From the NCBI GenBank assembly GCA_026874595.1, contig CM049321.1:12360979-12424978 (forward strand): a stretch of DNA of 64,000 nucleotides, given 5' to 3'. Position 1 is the stretch's first letter. Each line of letters begins with the position of its first letter. The notes below the pieces were generated by a model. That model was not told the DNA's origin, did no database searches, and saw only the letters and a list, made by a program, of their open reading frames with translations. Source of the DNA: Sipunculus nudus (lineage: Eukaryota; Annelida; Sipuncula; Golfingiida; Sipunculidae). Of this stretch, positions 1 through 12,683 are shown one piece after another. Both the position numbers and the translations under genes were made by a program.

Positions 1-1539
1 CCAATTAAATAATCTTGCTCTGACAGAGATATAAGAAAACACAGGGCACAAAACAGTGAAATCATTAACTTAACTTTGTGCAATGAAGAATAGGCAACTG
101 CCTAGCTGTTACCCTAACATGATGTACAAGTTAGACTAAATTTACTTGGACAATGTTTTCAGTATAATTCACAGTAAAATAGATGGTACATACAATTATG
201 ATTAATAACCAATCATCACTTAATTTTTTTTTGTCTCCCGCTTTTGAGGAATAAGGGACACTGATTTGGGTTTGTCTGTTGTGCCTTCTGTCTGTCTGTC
301 TGTCAGGTTTTCGTTTCTGTTTGATAACTTTCCTAAATATAATCCGATTTCATTCAAATTTGGTTCAGTGATTGCTCTAATGCAAACCTTGGTTAGGATT
401 GGATTTGGAGTGTTTGTCTCAAAATGTATTATCACCAGCTCCAAAACAAACAAAAATTTTCTCTTTGTTCCTAATTCACAACAAAAATTATGATATGTGG
501 AGACATCTTCAGGGGAATATAAAAACTAAAACTTATTGAGAAGGCAAGCACAAAGATCACAGGAAGCTAGAATTACAAGAGGCAGAAGCGAGGGACATAA
601 ATTCCACTAATTTGCTTGTTTATCTTGCAATTATCAAATTCCTACCTCTGCTTTATATCTAGCATAACGTCATAATCAACACTTGCTCTATATTTTTCCT
701 AATCTCACTATCTATTTCACACTAATTTCAGTTTCCAGTGGTTTAGTGAAATGGATGTTTATATTGTACTATATGACTTATCACAGCTACTAACCTACCT
801 CTTTAAATAATAAAAGTGGGATTAGAACGATATCGGTTTTTAGTTCTATTGTAATGAAACAAACATTTATCGAGATATATATTGTGATATGGTAATATCA
901 GTGTATCACCCAGGAACTCTAGCCCTTGTCATCATAGATTGATTGGCATTACTTTCTCCCATGTTTCTGGAGCTACCTGTAAGCTGGAAAATACCCATGT
1001 GATTTATTATATTTAAGAATATTCTTGAACAAATTATTTTCTTAACACAAAAAACCCTGATGATGCTATCTTTAGGTAATAATATTAAAGGGCAAGTTTG
1101 TGTGTTAAACCTGTGGACAAAAAAATAACATATATCATGATTTCACAATAAAAGTCAAATTAACTATACAATTATCACAGCTGTCAGATATTGTGATATT
1201 TATAACATCATTTCCCAAACATAACAAGATTCATGTTTCCACATTCACCAACAAAACTGGAAACTGGCATTATGACAGGCAAACCTAAAAAAAGGAGAGT
1301 GACTCTTAAAAAAGAGTGCTTTCGCAGGCCTGGTAGCCCACTGGTGGAAAAGCGATAAACTTTTCTAAAAGCAACATACTAAAGCACTACCTTTTGGCTG
1401 ATTTACACATAGATTGACAACTACATTTAAGGACTTCCAAAAATCCATACCACAGATGTGTAAATTAGTTTTAATATTCATGTAACTTTTTTTTTAATAT
1501 CTTGTAGACACATAAACAGTGTCAATAATTAACTGAGTG
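1..1539. other. Intergenic, no gene seen
   Basis: AT-rich sequence without a supportable coding region. It holds one member of a dispersed repeat family (about 225-540) and otherwise low-complexity A/T-rich DNA. It is downstream of the sulfotransferase stop codon, so it probably includes that gene's 3' UTR. Confidence 0.6.
225..540 (+). repeat. Dispersed repeat family 1, copy 1
   Basis: The sequence around TAACTTTCCTAAATATAATC followed by a CATTCAAATTTGG block recurs at 24745-25100 (opposite strand) and 41080-41320. Each copy has a run of TCTG/GTCT units beside it and a shared downstream block ending in an ACATCTTCAGGG-like sequence. The short open frames inside are repeat-derived, not genes. 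Confidence 0.75.
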
Positions 1540-4500
1540 CTATAAATCATAATTTAATTCTGATAGAGTGGCAAAACAGCTTTTCCCAATCGCCTGGGCA
1601 TCCATTTTTGACATAGTTTTCCTCCATAGATGAGTATATTCCCTGGCCTTTACATCTCCATCTATAGCATGCTGTTTATCTAACCAAGTGGACACCTTCA
1701 CTGATAAGGGTAAATTATGGGTTTTATATACTTGTTCATAAACTTGGCGTGGGTTAGGAACAAAATCTTCAAAACGCACTATTGAGACAGCAGGGGAGGA
1801 TTTCTGCTTTAAAACTTCGACATAGTCATAATGAGGGTGCATCTGGTTACACAGCAACCTCCCCTCCTTTAGCAAACTCGCTGCCGATGTCACCGATAAT
1901 GTTGCGGTGTTTTTCCTGGACTGGACGATACCGCGAGGATCACGGGAAAGATGCACCACTTGAATCGTTGGATCTAAACGGAGTATTTCTTTCATAATCT
2001 CCAGCTGCATGCGTAGCGTTGATAATACTCGAATTTTTCGCTGCTTACAAACTTCCGTCAATTCCCTCATGCAGATCATGAGGCTCAAACGGCATGCTTC
2101 GATACAAAGATTGTGGTCACTGACAGCTTGTTGCGTCTGATTCAACAAAGTTATATTTTGAGCCAAATAATCAGCTGTGTATTCCTTAAATTTAATGCTA
2201 CGATAACATTTATATAAATCACTCCTCTCAAACGATAGATGACATTTTCTTCGAGTAAATTTTTTACAGATATCACAGTGACCATCAAGGACATCATCAT
2301 ATCGTCTTTTGAACCACAGAAAATTACCGTTTAGCACGGCATCCATGGTTTTCTCAGCATTAATAGTTCTCGTTTCACCACTTGTCAAGCATTTTGTAAA
2401 ATTCTCCGTACCGGACGGCTGTAGATTAAACAAGGTACTATGGGATATGACCTCTGGTGGAAGCTGGTCTAACCTGCAGTGAAAAATATCCAAAATTGCT
2501 CGTGCTGCAGCTGTTACTTCAAACTCAGGCATAACTCTGAAACAAAATATGGGCTTTAACTGAAAGGTCTGAAGGATAATACATCAATAAATATTAACAT
2601 GTATTTTTCAAAGAAGATATTCAGATAAAACTGTTTTTTTTTTAAATAATAATATGTATAATTAATATATATATATTATATATGTTAATAGTACTGTTTA
2701 ATCATTATATTACAAAACAGTACTATTAAGGTACATTTTGTTAAAAATCAGATAAAAACAAACAAATCTCCTTTCTACTATCATGATAAATATATCAGAA
2801 AAGAAATCCTTTTTTACTGAAATGCAAGATTCTTCAAAATACCAAATGCATATATATATATTTGATCATTATAAAGTAGTAACTGTAGTGTAACACAAAA
2901 TTAAAAGGTTTTTTTATCTATCCATCTTTTCCTTTATTTTTCAGGTAATATTAATTTTGTTAAACGGCTTGATCTATATTTTAAATTTCGTATTTCAGAG
3001 TCTGTTAGTCAGGCTTAATTACTCAATTTTAATCTCCAATCCACTAATTTACAGACTCCTTTTCCATACAAATAAATCATATATTTAAAAATGAGCATTA
3101 ATGAAAACATTTTATAAGTTCTACCAGTATTTAGAGAATTATGATTATTTTTTACATTTTTAAAGTCTTAAAAGGTTAGCATTTTTTTTTACTTAGAATA
3201 TGGGCTTCTTTGCCAATAAAGTTTTGGAGCTATGTGTCAGTTGTGAAAGTCATAATAATAATTATCACGTATACTTTGCGCAAAGAAAATCTAAATCTTA
3301 CACAAAGACTGCATGTCCTGTTCTTGTCCAGCTCGTGTCGTGATGATCTGTGTTTCAATATACTCTGTATATATTTCTGGATTGTGAAATCGCAAAAATA
3401 GAACTCACTCGAAACATTGAGAATGAGTAAATCAAAAAGTTAACCTCGTGAAAATATAGCTAACTACAGTATTAATATGATAAGTATTTTCTGAAGTCAG
3501 AGGCACACCATGTAGGCTTCCATAAAATTTTTTGTGTGCGTCATTTATGTAAATTTTGCTGGGAGTCTGACTATCAGAGAATTGGCACTATAAATATTAT
3601 CTATTATTATTATTATTTATATAATCCATGAAAAAAAATAAAGTTTCAAGTTTTATGAACTGATCGCTTTTACTTACCTTCTTGTTTCATCATTCATATA
3701 CATGGCATCGATGGGGAGAATACCTTGAGGTGTTCCGTACAGGCTGCTTAACACGCCATCTAGTGGCTGAATAAGGTGGAAGACATCAGGATTTTTGTTG
3801 AATATCTGACTGAAGAAATGTGATCCTCCTCTTAAATAACTCCACAGTAGGATTTTTGATGTGTTGGTGTCTGGGGTGTAGGTTGGTAATGGCTAAAAAG
3901 AGACATAAATTATACTTTTATTTCAAAGATTATTTTGGTTGAGGTAACCGCTTCCATTTTATCAATGCTTGCTTAAATACATAGTACACAGGTACAGTTC
4001 CATTCCCGTTTCTAACTATGTGACAGGGGCTTATTCTCAAATATCCTGTGTCAACCAGGCTACGTGTACCACTCCTGCAGGCTCTGGGTGTGTGTCATCC
4101 CAACTGCTGGGTCATAACACTGAAGAACCCAAAAACGGTGCATTTGTTTGTGAGTGAAACATGACTATTAAGCACTGTCTCTCAATTAGCCAGCAGAGCG
4201 ATCACCCTGGGCGGGGACTGACCCTGAAAAAACTTACGATCTCCCGGCTTTGAGTACTGTGCTCTACCCCTGAACCACAGTAGTTGGTGACATAAATTAT
4301 ACTTACTATTAATTATTCAATACTGAAGCCCCACAAGGACAGGAGAAGTCTGTAGAGGTACATAAACACTTGCAATACTAAATGCATTATCTCACTCCAT
4401 TAGTTCCCATTTCCGGAAAAGGTTTTGGTTTGGGTGAGGGCGAACATTCCAGGCCTCAAAATTGGTCTCTTACGAATAAAAAAGGTTGAAGCTGCATGAA

Positions 4501-5674
4501 AGGGGGACTGACCCCCTGGACTAACCTGGGGTCCACTTCCGCTACCAACGGGGTATGCATATTTCCGTTTCTTTCTTCAGGAACAGTTTCCTTGCCTTAA
4601 AACGTACATTTAATTCATCTTTCATGTCTTCCTTCTCCAATTGAATTAGAGGTTAAGTTAAGCTGTGTTGAATTAATGTCTTCCTCACATTAACCTGTAT
4701 GTTGAACGTCCCAAAATAGTAACCATTCAAAGATCATCGAAACCCGTAGTGCCCCCGCGTCCCATTCCGGTTCACAAAATAATGTAAAGATCACCATTGA
4801 CCAGGTGGATGAATTTCTGAAGCGACTAGAGGATCACCCAAACGGTCTCTATGAGGTTGTAAGTGTATATGGACGGTATATGGTGTTTAGGATTCATGTA
4901 ATGGAGAAGTAAGATGCAGATATAAATGTGGTAAAATAGAGATCCAAGCAGGTGGACATAAAAACGTTTGCTGTTCACAGAAGTGTTGTGCCTCAGAGAG
5001 TTGCGTGAGTTATTCTACAGTCAAACCAATGAAAATATATATTTTCTTTTAATTCTTGAATAAAAAACTACCCAACAATCCTCTCAATTAATACACATCC
5101 CGAACCCCGGTAAAAAGCCCGGTATACCAGGTTTATCAGCTAGTAAATTATAAACATGCAACACCAAATTTTTCCTTGGTTTGATAACACTGACAGCTGG
5201 TGTCGCATGTTAAAATTTGCAAGCTGAATGCAGCATGCAATACCATACTCTCACTGGTCTCATTACAGTTCTTTGCTCTGTGTGCACCCTGGTGGCATAA
5301 CCCAGAGAAACTTGCTATACAAAGCAGTGGTCAAACAAAAGGAGTTCTGGGAAGACTGCAGTGTATAACTTCTACATGAGGAGAACAGATCTATATGGTG
5401 TCTGCTTTAATATAAAATATTTAAATTTTACACAGACAGGTACACGCACTAACAGTAATTACATCAACAGTAACATGCACTGTGTCAAGTGATGAGACTG
5501 GGTTTAGGAACTTGATGACCATACAGACTCACATGAGTTTACATTTCTGTTGGGCTAGGATATGTCTTACCTCTGGGGGTTCTGTGACCTGTTTCCCTGG
5601 CGATGGAACTGGTTTTGGTGGAAGACGCTGGATATACGGTGTTGTGTCTGTGCTTAACCTCCATATGATCACAG
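1540..5674 (-). CDS. Carbohydrate sulfotransferase (CHST-like), 3' exons; 5' end not found
   Basis: This is a PAPS-dependent sulfotransferase of the Golgi carbohydrate sulfotransferase (CHST1/3-like) type, which moves sulfate from PAPS to a glycan sugar. Three exons join in phase: 5571-5674 (donor GAG|gtaag), 3678-3892 (acceptor ttttag, donor AAG|gtaag) and 1540-2536 (acceptor tttcag), giving 437 residues up to the stop. The 5'-phosphosulfate loop is in the 215-nt exon as LRGGSHFFSQIFNKNPDVF, where family members usually have an RSGSSF-type loop. The 3'-phosphate motif is LSRDPRGIVQSR in the last exon. The most 5' exon found begins mid-codon with AVIIWRL, which may be the end of the type II membrane anchor, followed by a proline-rich stem. 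The exon with the initiator methionine was not found. Family assignment is firm; substrate is unknown. Confidence 0.85.
4195..4285 (-). repeat. tRNA-derived SINE head (tRNA-like)
   Basis: On the minus strand GTGGTTCAGGGGTAGAGCAC matches a polymerase III A box and is followed about 35 bases later by a degenerate B-box-like segment ending in GTCCCCGCC. There is no clean acceptor-stem pairing and the T arm is interrupted by a T-run, so this is a SINE or decayed tRNA copy, not a functional tRNA. It lies in the sulfotransferase intron. Confidence 0.5.
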
Positions 5675-5739
5675 CTTGGAAAATTAAAAAATAATTATAT
5701 ATTCAGAGCAGGGTATCAGTATAATAATACCTAAACAGG

Positions 5740-6390
5740 GTTGACAGTTTTATCCACAGCCGGTTTAATCCACTGGATTAATCCAGATGGGATTAAACAG
5801 GTTTTATCCAGTTTTATCCGAAGTTTAGGTGTATACTGTCTGTGAAGTAGACATTTTATACTGAGTTAAGCTCTCCACTGTAAAATAATACAGTTCTAAT
5901 AAGAAACATTGTTGTCTAGTTAATTGAATTATTATATGACCATATATTTACATAAAACACATATTATGCCAAAGATGATGCCATGAACTTAATAATAATT
6001 TTGAAACTTGGAATTATTTCTCTTCTTTGAAGAGGTCAGTCAGAGTGTGACTTATTAAAACATTATCATCTATTTTGTACAGCTGAACTGTGAAAGTCTG
6101 CCCTGTGACTGAGTAAATATTTGATGGCTGAGGATGATGCCTTAAAGATGATACATTATTGAGAAAATGACTACTAGCAAGAAGAGTAACATAGAAGACA
6201 AAGGGACTGCTCCTAATTCTGGTGTGTGTTGAGCATATTGTTAAGTTATAGCGGCTGCTGACAACAGTGAAACATGAACCTGGAGGAATTTGCCTATTAG
6301 ATATATAAAACTGGATTAAACTGGGAAAACCCAGTTTAATCCATTGTCCTGGATTAAACAAGTTTTATCCAGATAAAACCCAATCCTGTA
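5740..6390. repeat. Paired arrays of GGATTAAAC/GTTTTATCC motifs
   Basis: Two blocks, about 5745-5825 and 6300-6390, each contain several copies of TTTAATCC, GGATTAAAC and GTTTTATCCAG in both orientations. They flank a ~480-bp interior, so the whole may be a small mobile element with complex ends. Exact boundaries and target duplications could not be fixed by eye. Confidence 0.45.
6014..6293 (-). CDS. Possible terminal exon of unknown protein
   Basis: An open stretch on the minus strand runs from a possible acceptor (ctaatag at about 6294-6300) to a TAA stop and encodes about 93 residues starting near IPPGSCFTVVSS. The composition looks protein-like, with hydrophobic patches and a KEEK C-terminus. 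There is no in-frame ATG at its head and I do not recognise the family. It lies between two motif arrays, so it may be the interior of a mobile element rather than a host exon. Confidence 0.25.
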
Positions 6391-6644
6391 CCTAAATTAA
6401 ATAGATACATTCTTGATGTCCTCTCCTTCATCAAGCAAGGTGACTACAGACCACACATTATCACTTCCCTGTTGGTCTTTTATTACTAGCAGTATATCTT
6501 TTATTCCAACATGCAACCTGTGACATCCAGATTTTAGCCTGTATGCTAAATGGCAGCCCCCATGAACAGTTCCAAAATATTAGTGAGGTCAGGGTTTGAT
6601 ATAAAGGCTAAAAATACAACAGGAAAGTACACCAAGTAGAAGCT

Positions 6645-7675
6645 GGAGGAACACTCTTGGGATGACCACACCTTCAAGGTTGTCTGTATTACAGAGGTTA
6701 CTGACCATAAGAAAGAGTGGTCTGTATTACAGAGGTTACTGACCATAAGAAAGAGTGGTCTTTATTACAGAGGTTACTGACCATAAGAAAGAGTGGTCTG
6801 TATTACAGAGGTTACTGACCATAGGATAGAGCTGTCTGTATTACAGAGATTACTGACCATAAGAATGAGTGGTCTGTATTACAGAGGTTACTGACCATAA
6901 GATAGAGCTGTCTGTATTACAGAGATTACTGACCATCAAATACACAAGGTTGTCTATATTACAGAGGTTGCTGACCATTAAATAGACAAGACAATAAGAT
7001 TGAGCTGTCTGTATTACAGAGGTTACTGGCCATAAGACAAGGGCTTTCTGTACTACAGAGGTTACTGACCATGAGAGTTGTCTGAATTTCAGATGATATT
7101 GACCATAAGATTGAGTGATCTGTATTACAGAGGTTACTGAACATAAGATAGAGATGTCTGTATAACTGAGGTTACTGGCCATTAGGAAGACCTTCTGTAT
7201 TACAGAGGTTACTGACTATAATAGTTGTCTGTATTACAGAGAATACTTACCATAAGATAATCTGTATTACAGAGGATACTAACCATAAGATAAAGCTGTC
7301 CTTATTACAGATGTTACTGGCCATAAGTCAGAGCTTTCTGTATTACAGAGGTTACTGACCATACAATAAAGCTGTCCTTATTACAGAGGTTACTGGCCAT
7401 AAGTCAGAGCTTTCTGTATTACAGAGGTTACTGACCATACAATAAAGCTGTCTTTATTACAGAGGTTACTGGCCATAAGGCAGAGCTTTCTGTATTACAG
7501 AGGTTGCTGGCCATAAAAAAAGAGTTGTCTGTATTACAGGGGATACTGACAATAAAATAGAGCTCTCTGTATTAAGAGGTTACTGATCACAAGACGGAGT
7601 TGTCTGTATTACTATGGTTACTGACATATGATAGACAAAGTTGTCTGTATTACGTAGGTTACTTACCATAATAAT
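6645..7675. repeat. 38-bp minisatellite (~26 copies)
   Basis: Tandem copies of a unit containing TCTGTATTACAGAGGTTACT followed by GACCATAAGA. Spacing is 38 bp in the left, best conserved part and becomes irregular to the right. Open frames through it repeat the same peptide and are not genes. Confidence 0.9.
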
Positions 7676-8280
7676 ATTAATATAGAGTAATAATATATTG
7701 TTATGATTTGAATACTCGGTCAACATTCACACATTTTAAATATTATGATAAATTTAGCTAATCATGCAACTATATATTTTGCCAATCAGATCAAATGGGA
7801 TATCTACCAGAATACAGGATCAGGAGAAAAACACCACATTTAATAATTCTTCTCGGAGTAAAGCGACCCATCACTGCAGCGTCGTCATCACCCATTACCG
7901 CTCACCCACTTCTGTAACTTCCATGTTTTCCTGCACTGTTCTACAGTTTCTCGGCAAAGAATTAATTTATATACAAAATCTATTCCTGTGAAAATCACCA
8001 ATTTTACATCCAGTAGTCATTGAGCCATAAACCAGTGTATACACGCTAGCAAACAGCTGATCCCTATGAGCTACATGTATGTCATGTCAGTTGTCCTTTG
8101 CCCCTGGATGGACTTGGAAACAAATACGCCGACAGCGCCATCTGCCGAGCATCCCGCCAGAGAATGTTCCTGGTAGATGGCGCTACATTCGACATACTGC
8201 GCCCAACCTCCACGCAGTGCCAAGATTTACTAATGCTGTGCGGAGAATGCGCTGCGCCCCAGGCTGGCAGTTTCTTGATT
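7676..8280. other. Non-coding, nothing assignable
   Basis: AT-rich then mixed-composition sequence after the 38-bp array. The segment 8090-8270 is GC-richer with short open frames on both strands, but no motif, start context or splice signal supports a gene. Confidence 0.4.
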
Positions 8281-8505
8281 GTAATAATTGTCTTCGCCAG
8301 GAGAGTATGCGTTCATTCCCGTTCGTGTGTGTTTGTTTGTGTGTGTTTGTTCACATCATAATTCATGTAATCATGAACGGATTCTCTTTTTGAGAATCGG
8401 CTAAAGAAGAATAAACGATTGGATTTTGGTGTTGATCCACCATTTTCTCAGGATTCAGGAGCGCATGCAATAATGAACCTGTGAAAATAGGACTGTAAAT
8501 GCAAA
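8281..8505 (+). repeat. Dispersed repeat family 2, copy 1
   Basis: Contains GAGTATGCGTTCATTCCCGT followed by a GTTTGT-rich stretch. Related copies are at 23875-24165, 32925-33260 (reverse), 33745-33875 (reverse) and 51740-51985. Shared blocks include a GAATATTCACAAAT-like and a GTGAATGCAAACACGG-like segment. It is probably a non-autonomous transposon or SINE-like family. Confidence 0.65.
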
Positions 8506-8644
8506 CACGGTCTTCGTGCGCCACGCAGGCCTGCCTATATACCTGTTCAGGTCACGGTCGAACGCACAGAACCTCGGGGTTAGTTTGTAAGACAACAGAC
8601 CTACCTTCCAACCCTCTTAGGCAAAAAATAAAAAAATCAAAGGC

Positions 8645-8912
8645 ATGGTTCTCAGGCACCGCCCGCGTCAATTTTAACCCCCCGCATCAACATTGTTATT
8701 TTGATTTTTATCATTCAAGATGGTAAAATATAATAAATTCCTATACGATTTCCTATGTTATGTAGTGCTTTTACCTGTTTAGCCAGAAGAAACCTGTCGT
8801 TTACATGCTTTTCCCTGATCATATGACATTTTATCGAAAGATACAAAAATGGTCAAAAATAAAATACCGCCCGCCCTCATTGATTTCTGAAAAAAAAGTG
8901 CCTGAGAACCAT
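8645..8912. mobile_element. MITE-like element A, copy 1 (15-bp perfect TIRs)
   Basis: The ends are perfect inverted repeats: ATGGTTCTCAGGCAC at 8645-8659 and its reverse complement at 8898-8912. The 268-bp body has no coding potential. The same element lies inverted at 31797-32056, sharing the terminal motif, a CGCGTCAATTTT block and a CCCGCATCAA block. Confidence 0.85.
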
Positions 8913-9384
8913 ACCCTTTTAATTTATTTATTTATTATTTTATTTTTTTTTTTGCCTTAAATATCTGTATTTGGGCTGACCGATTTTTAGACCACCACTC
9001 TTGTAATGAAGGCTATTGTGGGGGTTCATGTATTCATCAAGGGTGACTAAAATGTTAAATATATCTGAAAGTACATTTTAGTCACAAGCCCATGTATGAA
9101 CTCGGGTTGGATTCTAAGCTCAGTATGATCTGTGTCTATAAAAGGGAGAAAACCCATAAATATCTCGGATATCTCAGGTTTTTTTTTAAAGAAAACATTC
9201 TGTTATGATGAGCTAATTGCATAAATTCCGAGTTTAAATATGTCTTTAACGCTTAAAAAACGGGACCGGTACCAAAAGCATTGTTGCTGCTACGTATAAA
9301 TCCTTACAGATTCTATCATGGCAGTTACAAGCAGGACGACCCGTGTTTTCTTAGACCAGTATACACAATAACTTAAGTAAATTG

Positions 9385-9625
9385 CACTCACAGTTGCCAA
9401 TATGTTGCAGTTGTATTGAAAATAAGATACTTTTGCCATGGTGAAGAAATTTTAATGTCACCCCATTCATGAAACTGCAAATGAAACTGCCTTTTTAAGA
9501 AAATACGACCGTATCGTGGTCACACAACACTTAGCTCTATATATATGAAACATATGCAGTCGTCCATTAACGGTGCAAGACGCTCGTCGCTGCAGGCGGC
9601 TAGGGGGTTCAGGGCACTGCAACAG
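9385..9625. repeat. Dispersed repeat family 3, copy 1
   Basis: Contains CAGTTGCCAATATGTTGCAG, a TTTTGCCATGGTGAAGAA block and AACGGTGCAAGACG near GTCGCTGCAGGCGGC. The same blocks occur in reverse at about 43540-43770, showing an interspersed repeat. Confidence 0.7.
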
Positions 9626-9724
9626 GGCCCGGCACATAGTCCCTGGTGCCTGAATGGGATGAGTGTGGCCGTTATCCAGCCGTTGGTGAAGTTATTAGTA
9701 ACTGGCGGATAAGCCTGCACCTCA

Positions 9725-9885
9725 AAAGACGGTACTCGGACAAGTCACTTTGACCATCACATTTTACTAATAGACTAGCAGTATATGTTTTGGCCTTGCA
9801 ACAACAACCGTATCAAATTCGGACAGATCTTTCGGCCATTTTGGTGATTTAAAACTGACTTTCTGTGTAATTTTTTTTATCCGCA
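9725..9885 (+). repeat. Dispersed repeat family 4, fragment
   Basis: Carries the CTTTCGGCCATTTTGGTGAT core shared with 33360-33765, 35455-35815 and, in reverse, 15640-15735. It is preceded by a TAATAGACTAGCAGTAT block also seen in the larger copies. Confidence 0.65.
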
Positions 9886-10134
9886 AGAGAAATCTACATT
9901 TGGCGATCTGTGCCTGCTTGTAAATCTAATTATTTGCAAGTAGCTATTCGAACCTATATTTCGGTACATCATTTTTTTGTTATATTCTTCTAAATTGTAA
10001 CTTGACTCTCATAAATAAACATAATAGACAGGTAAAACTAAGGAGAGTGAACATAAGGGAAGATCACTCAATCCGGAAGTTGCGAATTCCTGGACGAGAA
10101 AATGAAATACTACGATACGTGAACTTAGTTTTAT

Positions 10135-12680
10135 GAGTTAGAGTCATTGAGGACAATATGGTGCGAACCAGTAATATCCCTAAGAGGTTGGTAATATAGA
10201 TCTGCCGTAGCTGGCGTGAGAAATGGCCCTGAGAGGCTGGAAATATAGAACTGCCTTAAATGGCATAATAAATGGCCCTCTGTGGCTGGTAATATAGAAC
10301 TGCCGTAGGTGGCGTGAGAAATGGCCCTGAGAGGCTTGTAATATATAGAACAATCGTAAATGGCATAATAAATGTCCACGAGAAGCTGGGAATATAGAAC
10401 TGCCGTAGAAGGCGTGAGAAATGGCCCTGAGAGGATGGGAATATAGAACTGCCGTAAATGGCATAATAAATGGCCCTGAGAGGCTTGTAATAAAAAACTG
10501 CCGTAAATGGCATAATAAATGGCCCTGAGAGGCTGGCAAAATAGAACTGCTGTAAATGGCATAATGAATGGCCCTGAGAGGCAGGTAATATATAGATCTG
10601 CCGTAGGTGGCGTGAGAAATAGACCTGAGGTGCTTGTAATATAGAACTGCCGTAAATGGCATAATAAATGACCCTGAGAGGCTGGGAATATAGAACAGCC
10701 GTAGTTGGCGTGATAATTGGCCCAGAGAGGCTTGTAATATAGAACTGCCGTAAATGGCATAATAAATAGCCCTGTGAGGCTTGTAATATATGTCTGACGT
10801 AGGAGGCGTGAGAAATGGCCCCGATAAGCTGGGAATATAGAACTGTCGTAGAAAGCGAGAGAAATGGCCCCGAGAGGGTTGGAATATAGAATTGCCGTAA
10901 ATGGCATTATAAATGGCCCTGAGAGGCTTGTAATATAGAACTGCCGTAAATGGCATAATAAATGGCCCTGAGAGGCTGGGAATATAGAACTGCCGTAAAT
11001 GGCATAATAAATGGCCCTAAGAGGCTTGTAATATAGAACAACCGTAACTGGCATAATAAATGTCCCCGAGAAGCTGGGAATATAGAACTGTCGTAGAAAG
11101 CGAGAGAAATGGCCCCGAGAGGGTTGGAATCTAGAATTGCCGTAAATGGCGTGATAATTGACCCAGAGAGGCTTGTAATATAGAACTGCCGTAAATGGCA
11201 TAATAAATAGCCCTGTGAGGCTTGTAATATATGTCTGACGTAGGAGGCGTGAGAAATGGCCCCGAGAGGACGGTAATATAGAACTGCCGTAGATTGGGCG
11301 GAAAAGGGCGCTAAGAAGCAGGGAATATAGAATTGCAGTAGAATGGTGTGAGAAATGGCCCTGAGAGGCTTGGAATATAGAACTGCCGTAGAAGGCGTGA
11401 GAAATGGCCCTGAGAGGGTGGGAATATAGAACTGCCGTAAATGGCATAATAAATGGCCCTGAGAGGCTTGTAATATAGAACAACCGTAACTGGCATAATA
11501 AATGTCCCCGAGAAGCTGGGAATATAGAACTGTCGTAGAAAGCGAGAGAAATGGCCCCGAGAGGGTTGGAATCTAGAATTGCCGTAAATGGCATTATAAA
11601 TGGCCCTGAGAGGCTTGTAATAAAAAACTGCCGTAAATGGCATAATAAATGGCCCTGAGAGGCTGGCAAAATAGAACTGCTGTAAATGGCATAATGAATG
11701 GCCCTGAGAGGCAGGTAATATATAGATCTGCCGTAGGTGGCGTGAGAAATAGACCTGAGGTGCTTGTAATATAGAACTGCCGTAAATGGCATAATAAATG
11801 ACCCTGAGAGGCTGGGAATATAGAACAGCCGTAGTTGGCGTTAGAAATGGCCCTGAGAGGCTTGGAATATAGGACTGCCGTAGATGGCGTGAGAAATGGC
11901 CCTGAGAGGCTTGTAATATAGAACAAACGTAACTGGCATAATAAATGTCCCCGATAAGCTGGGAATATAGAACTGTCGTAGAAAGCGAGAGAAATGGCCC
12001 CGAGAGGGTTGGAATATAGAATTGCCGTAAATGGCATTATAAATGGCCCTGAGAGGCTTGTAATATAGAACTGCCGTAAATGGCATAATAAATGGCCCTG
12101 AGAGGCTGGCAAAATAGAACTGCTGTAAATGGCATAATGAATGGCCCTGAGAGGCAGGTAATATATAGATCTGCCGTAGGTGGCGTGAGAAATAGACCTG
12201 AGATGCTTGTAATATAGAACTGCCGTAAATGGCATAATAAATGACCCTGAGAGGCTGGGCATATAGAACTGCCGTAGATAGGGTGATAAATGGCCCAGAG
12301 AGGCTTGTAATATAGAAGCTGGGAATACAGAATTGCCGTAGAATGGTGTGAGAAAGGCCCTGAGAGGCTGGTAATATAGAACAGCCGTAGTTGGCGTTAG
12401 AAATGGCCCTGAGAGGCTTGAATATAGGACTGCCGTAGATGGCGTGAGAAATGGCCCTGAGAGGGTGGGAATATAGAACTGCCGTAGATGGCGTGAGAAA
12501 TGATCCTGAGAGGGTGGTAATATAGAACTGCCTTAGACGGCGTGGGAAACAGCCCTGAGAGGCTTGGAATATAGGACTGACGTAAATGGCATCATAAACA
12601 GCCTTGAAAGGCCGGTAATATAGAACTGCCCTAGATGGCGTTGGAAATGGCCCTAAGAAGCTGGGAATATAGGACTGCCG
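10135..12680. repeat. 49-bp minisatellite with higher-order repeats (~52 copies)
   Basis: The unit contains GGCCCTGAGAGGCTTGTAAT then ATAGAACTGCCGTAAATGGC, with a 49-bp period (for example unit starts at 10225, 10274 and 10323). Variant units recur in blocks: the GAAAGCGAGAGAAATGG variant appears near 10851, 11096, 11536 and 11976, so multi-unit blocks were themselves duplicated. Because 49 is not a multiple of 3 and few units contain stops, a 553-codon open frame exists on the minus strand. Its residue periodicity follows the DNA repeat, so I do not call it a gene. Confidence 0.95.
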
Positions 12681-12683
12681 TAG

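Noticed and set aside
4195-4285. Functional tRNA gene
   Set aside because: The A box is good but the B box and acceptor stem are broken; better read as a SINE head.
10131-11792. 553-codon minus-strand open frame
   Set aside because: It lies wholly in the 49-bp minisatellite and its peptide repeats with the DNA period; overlapping long frames exist in other phases.
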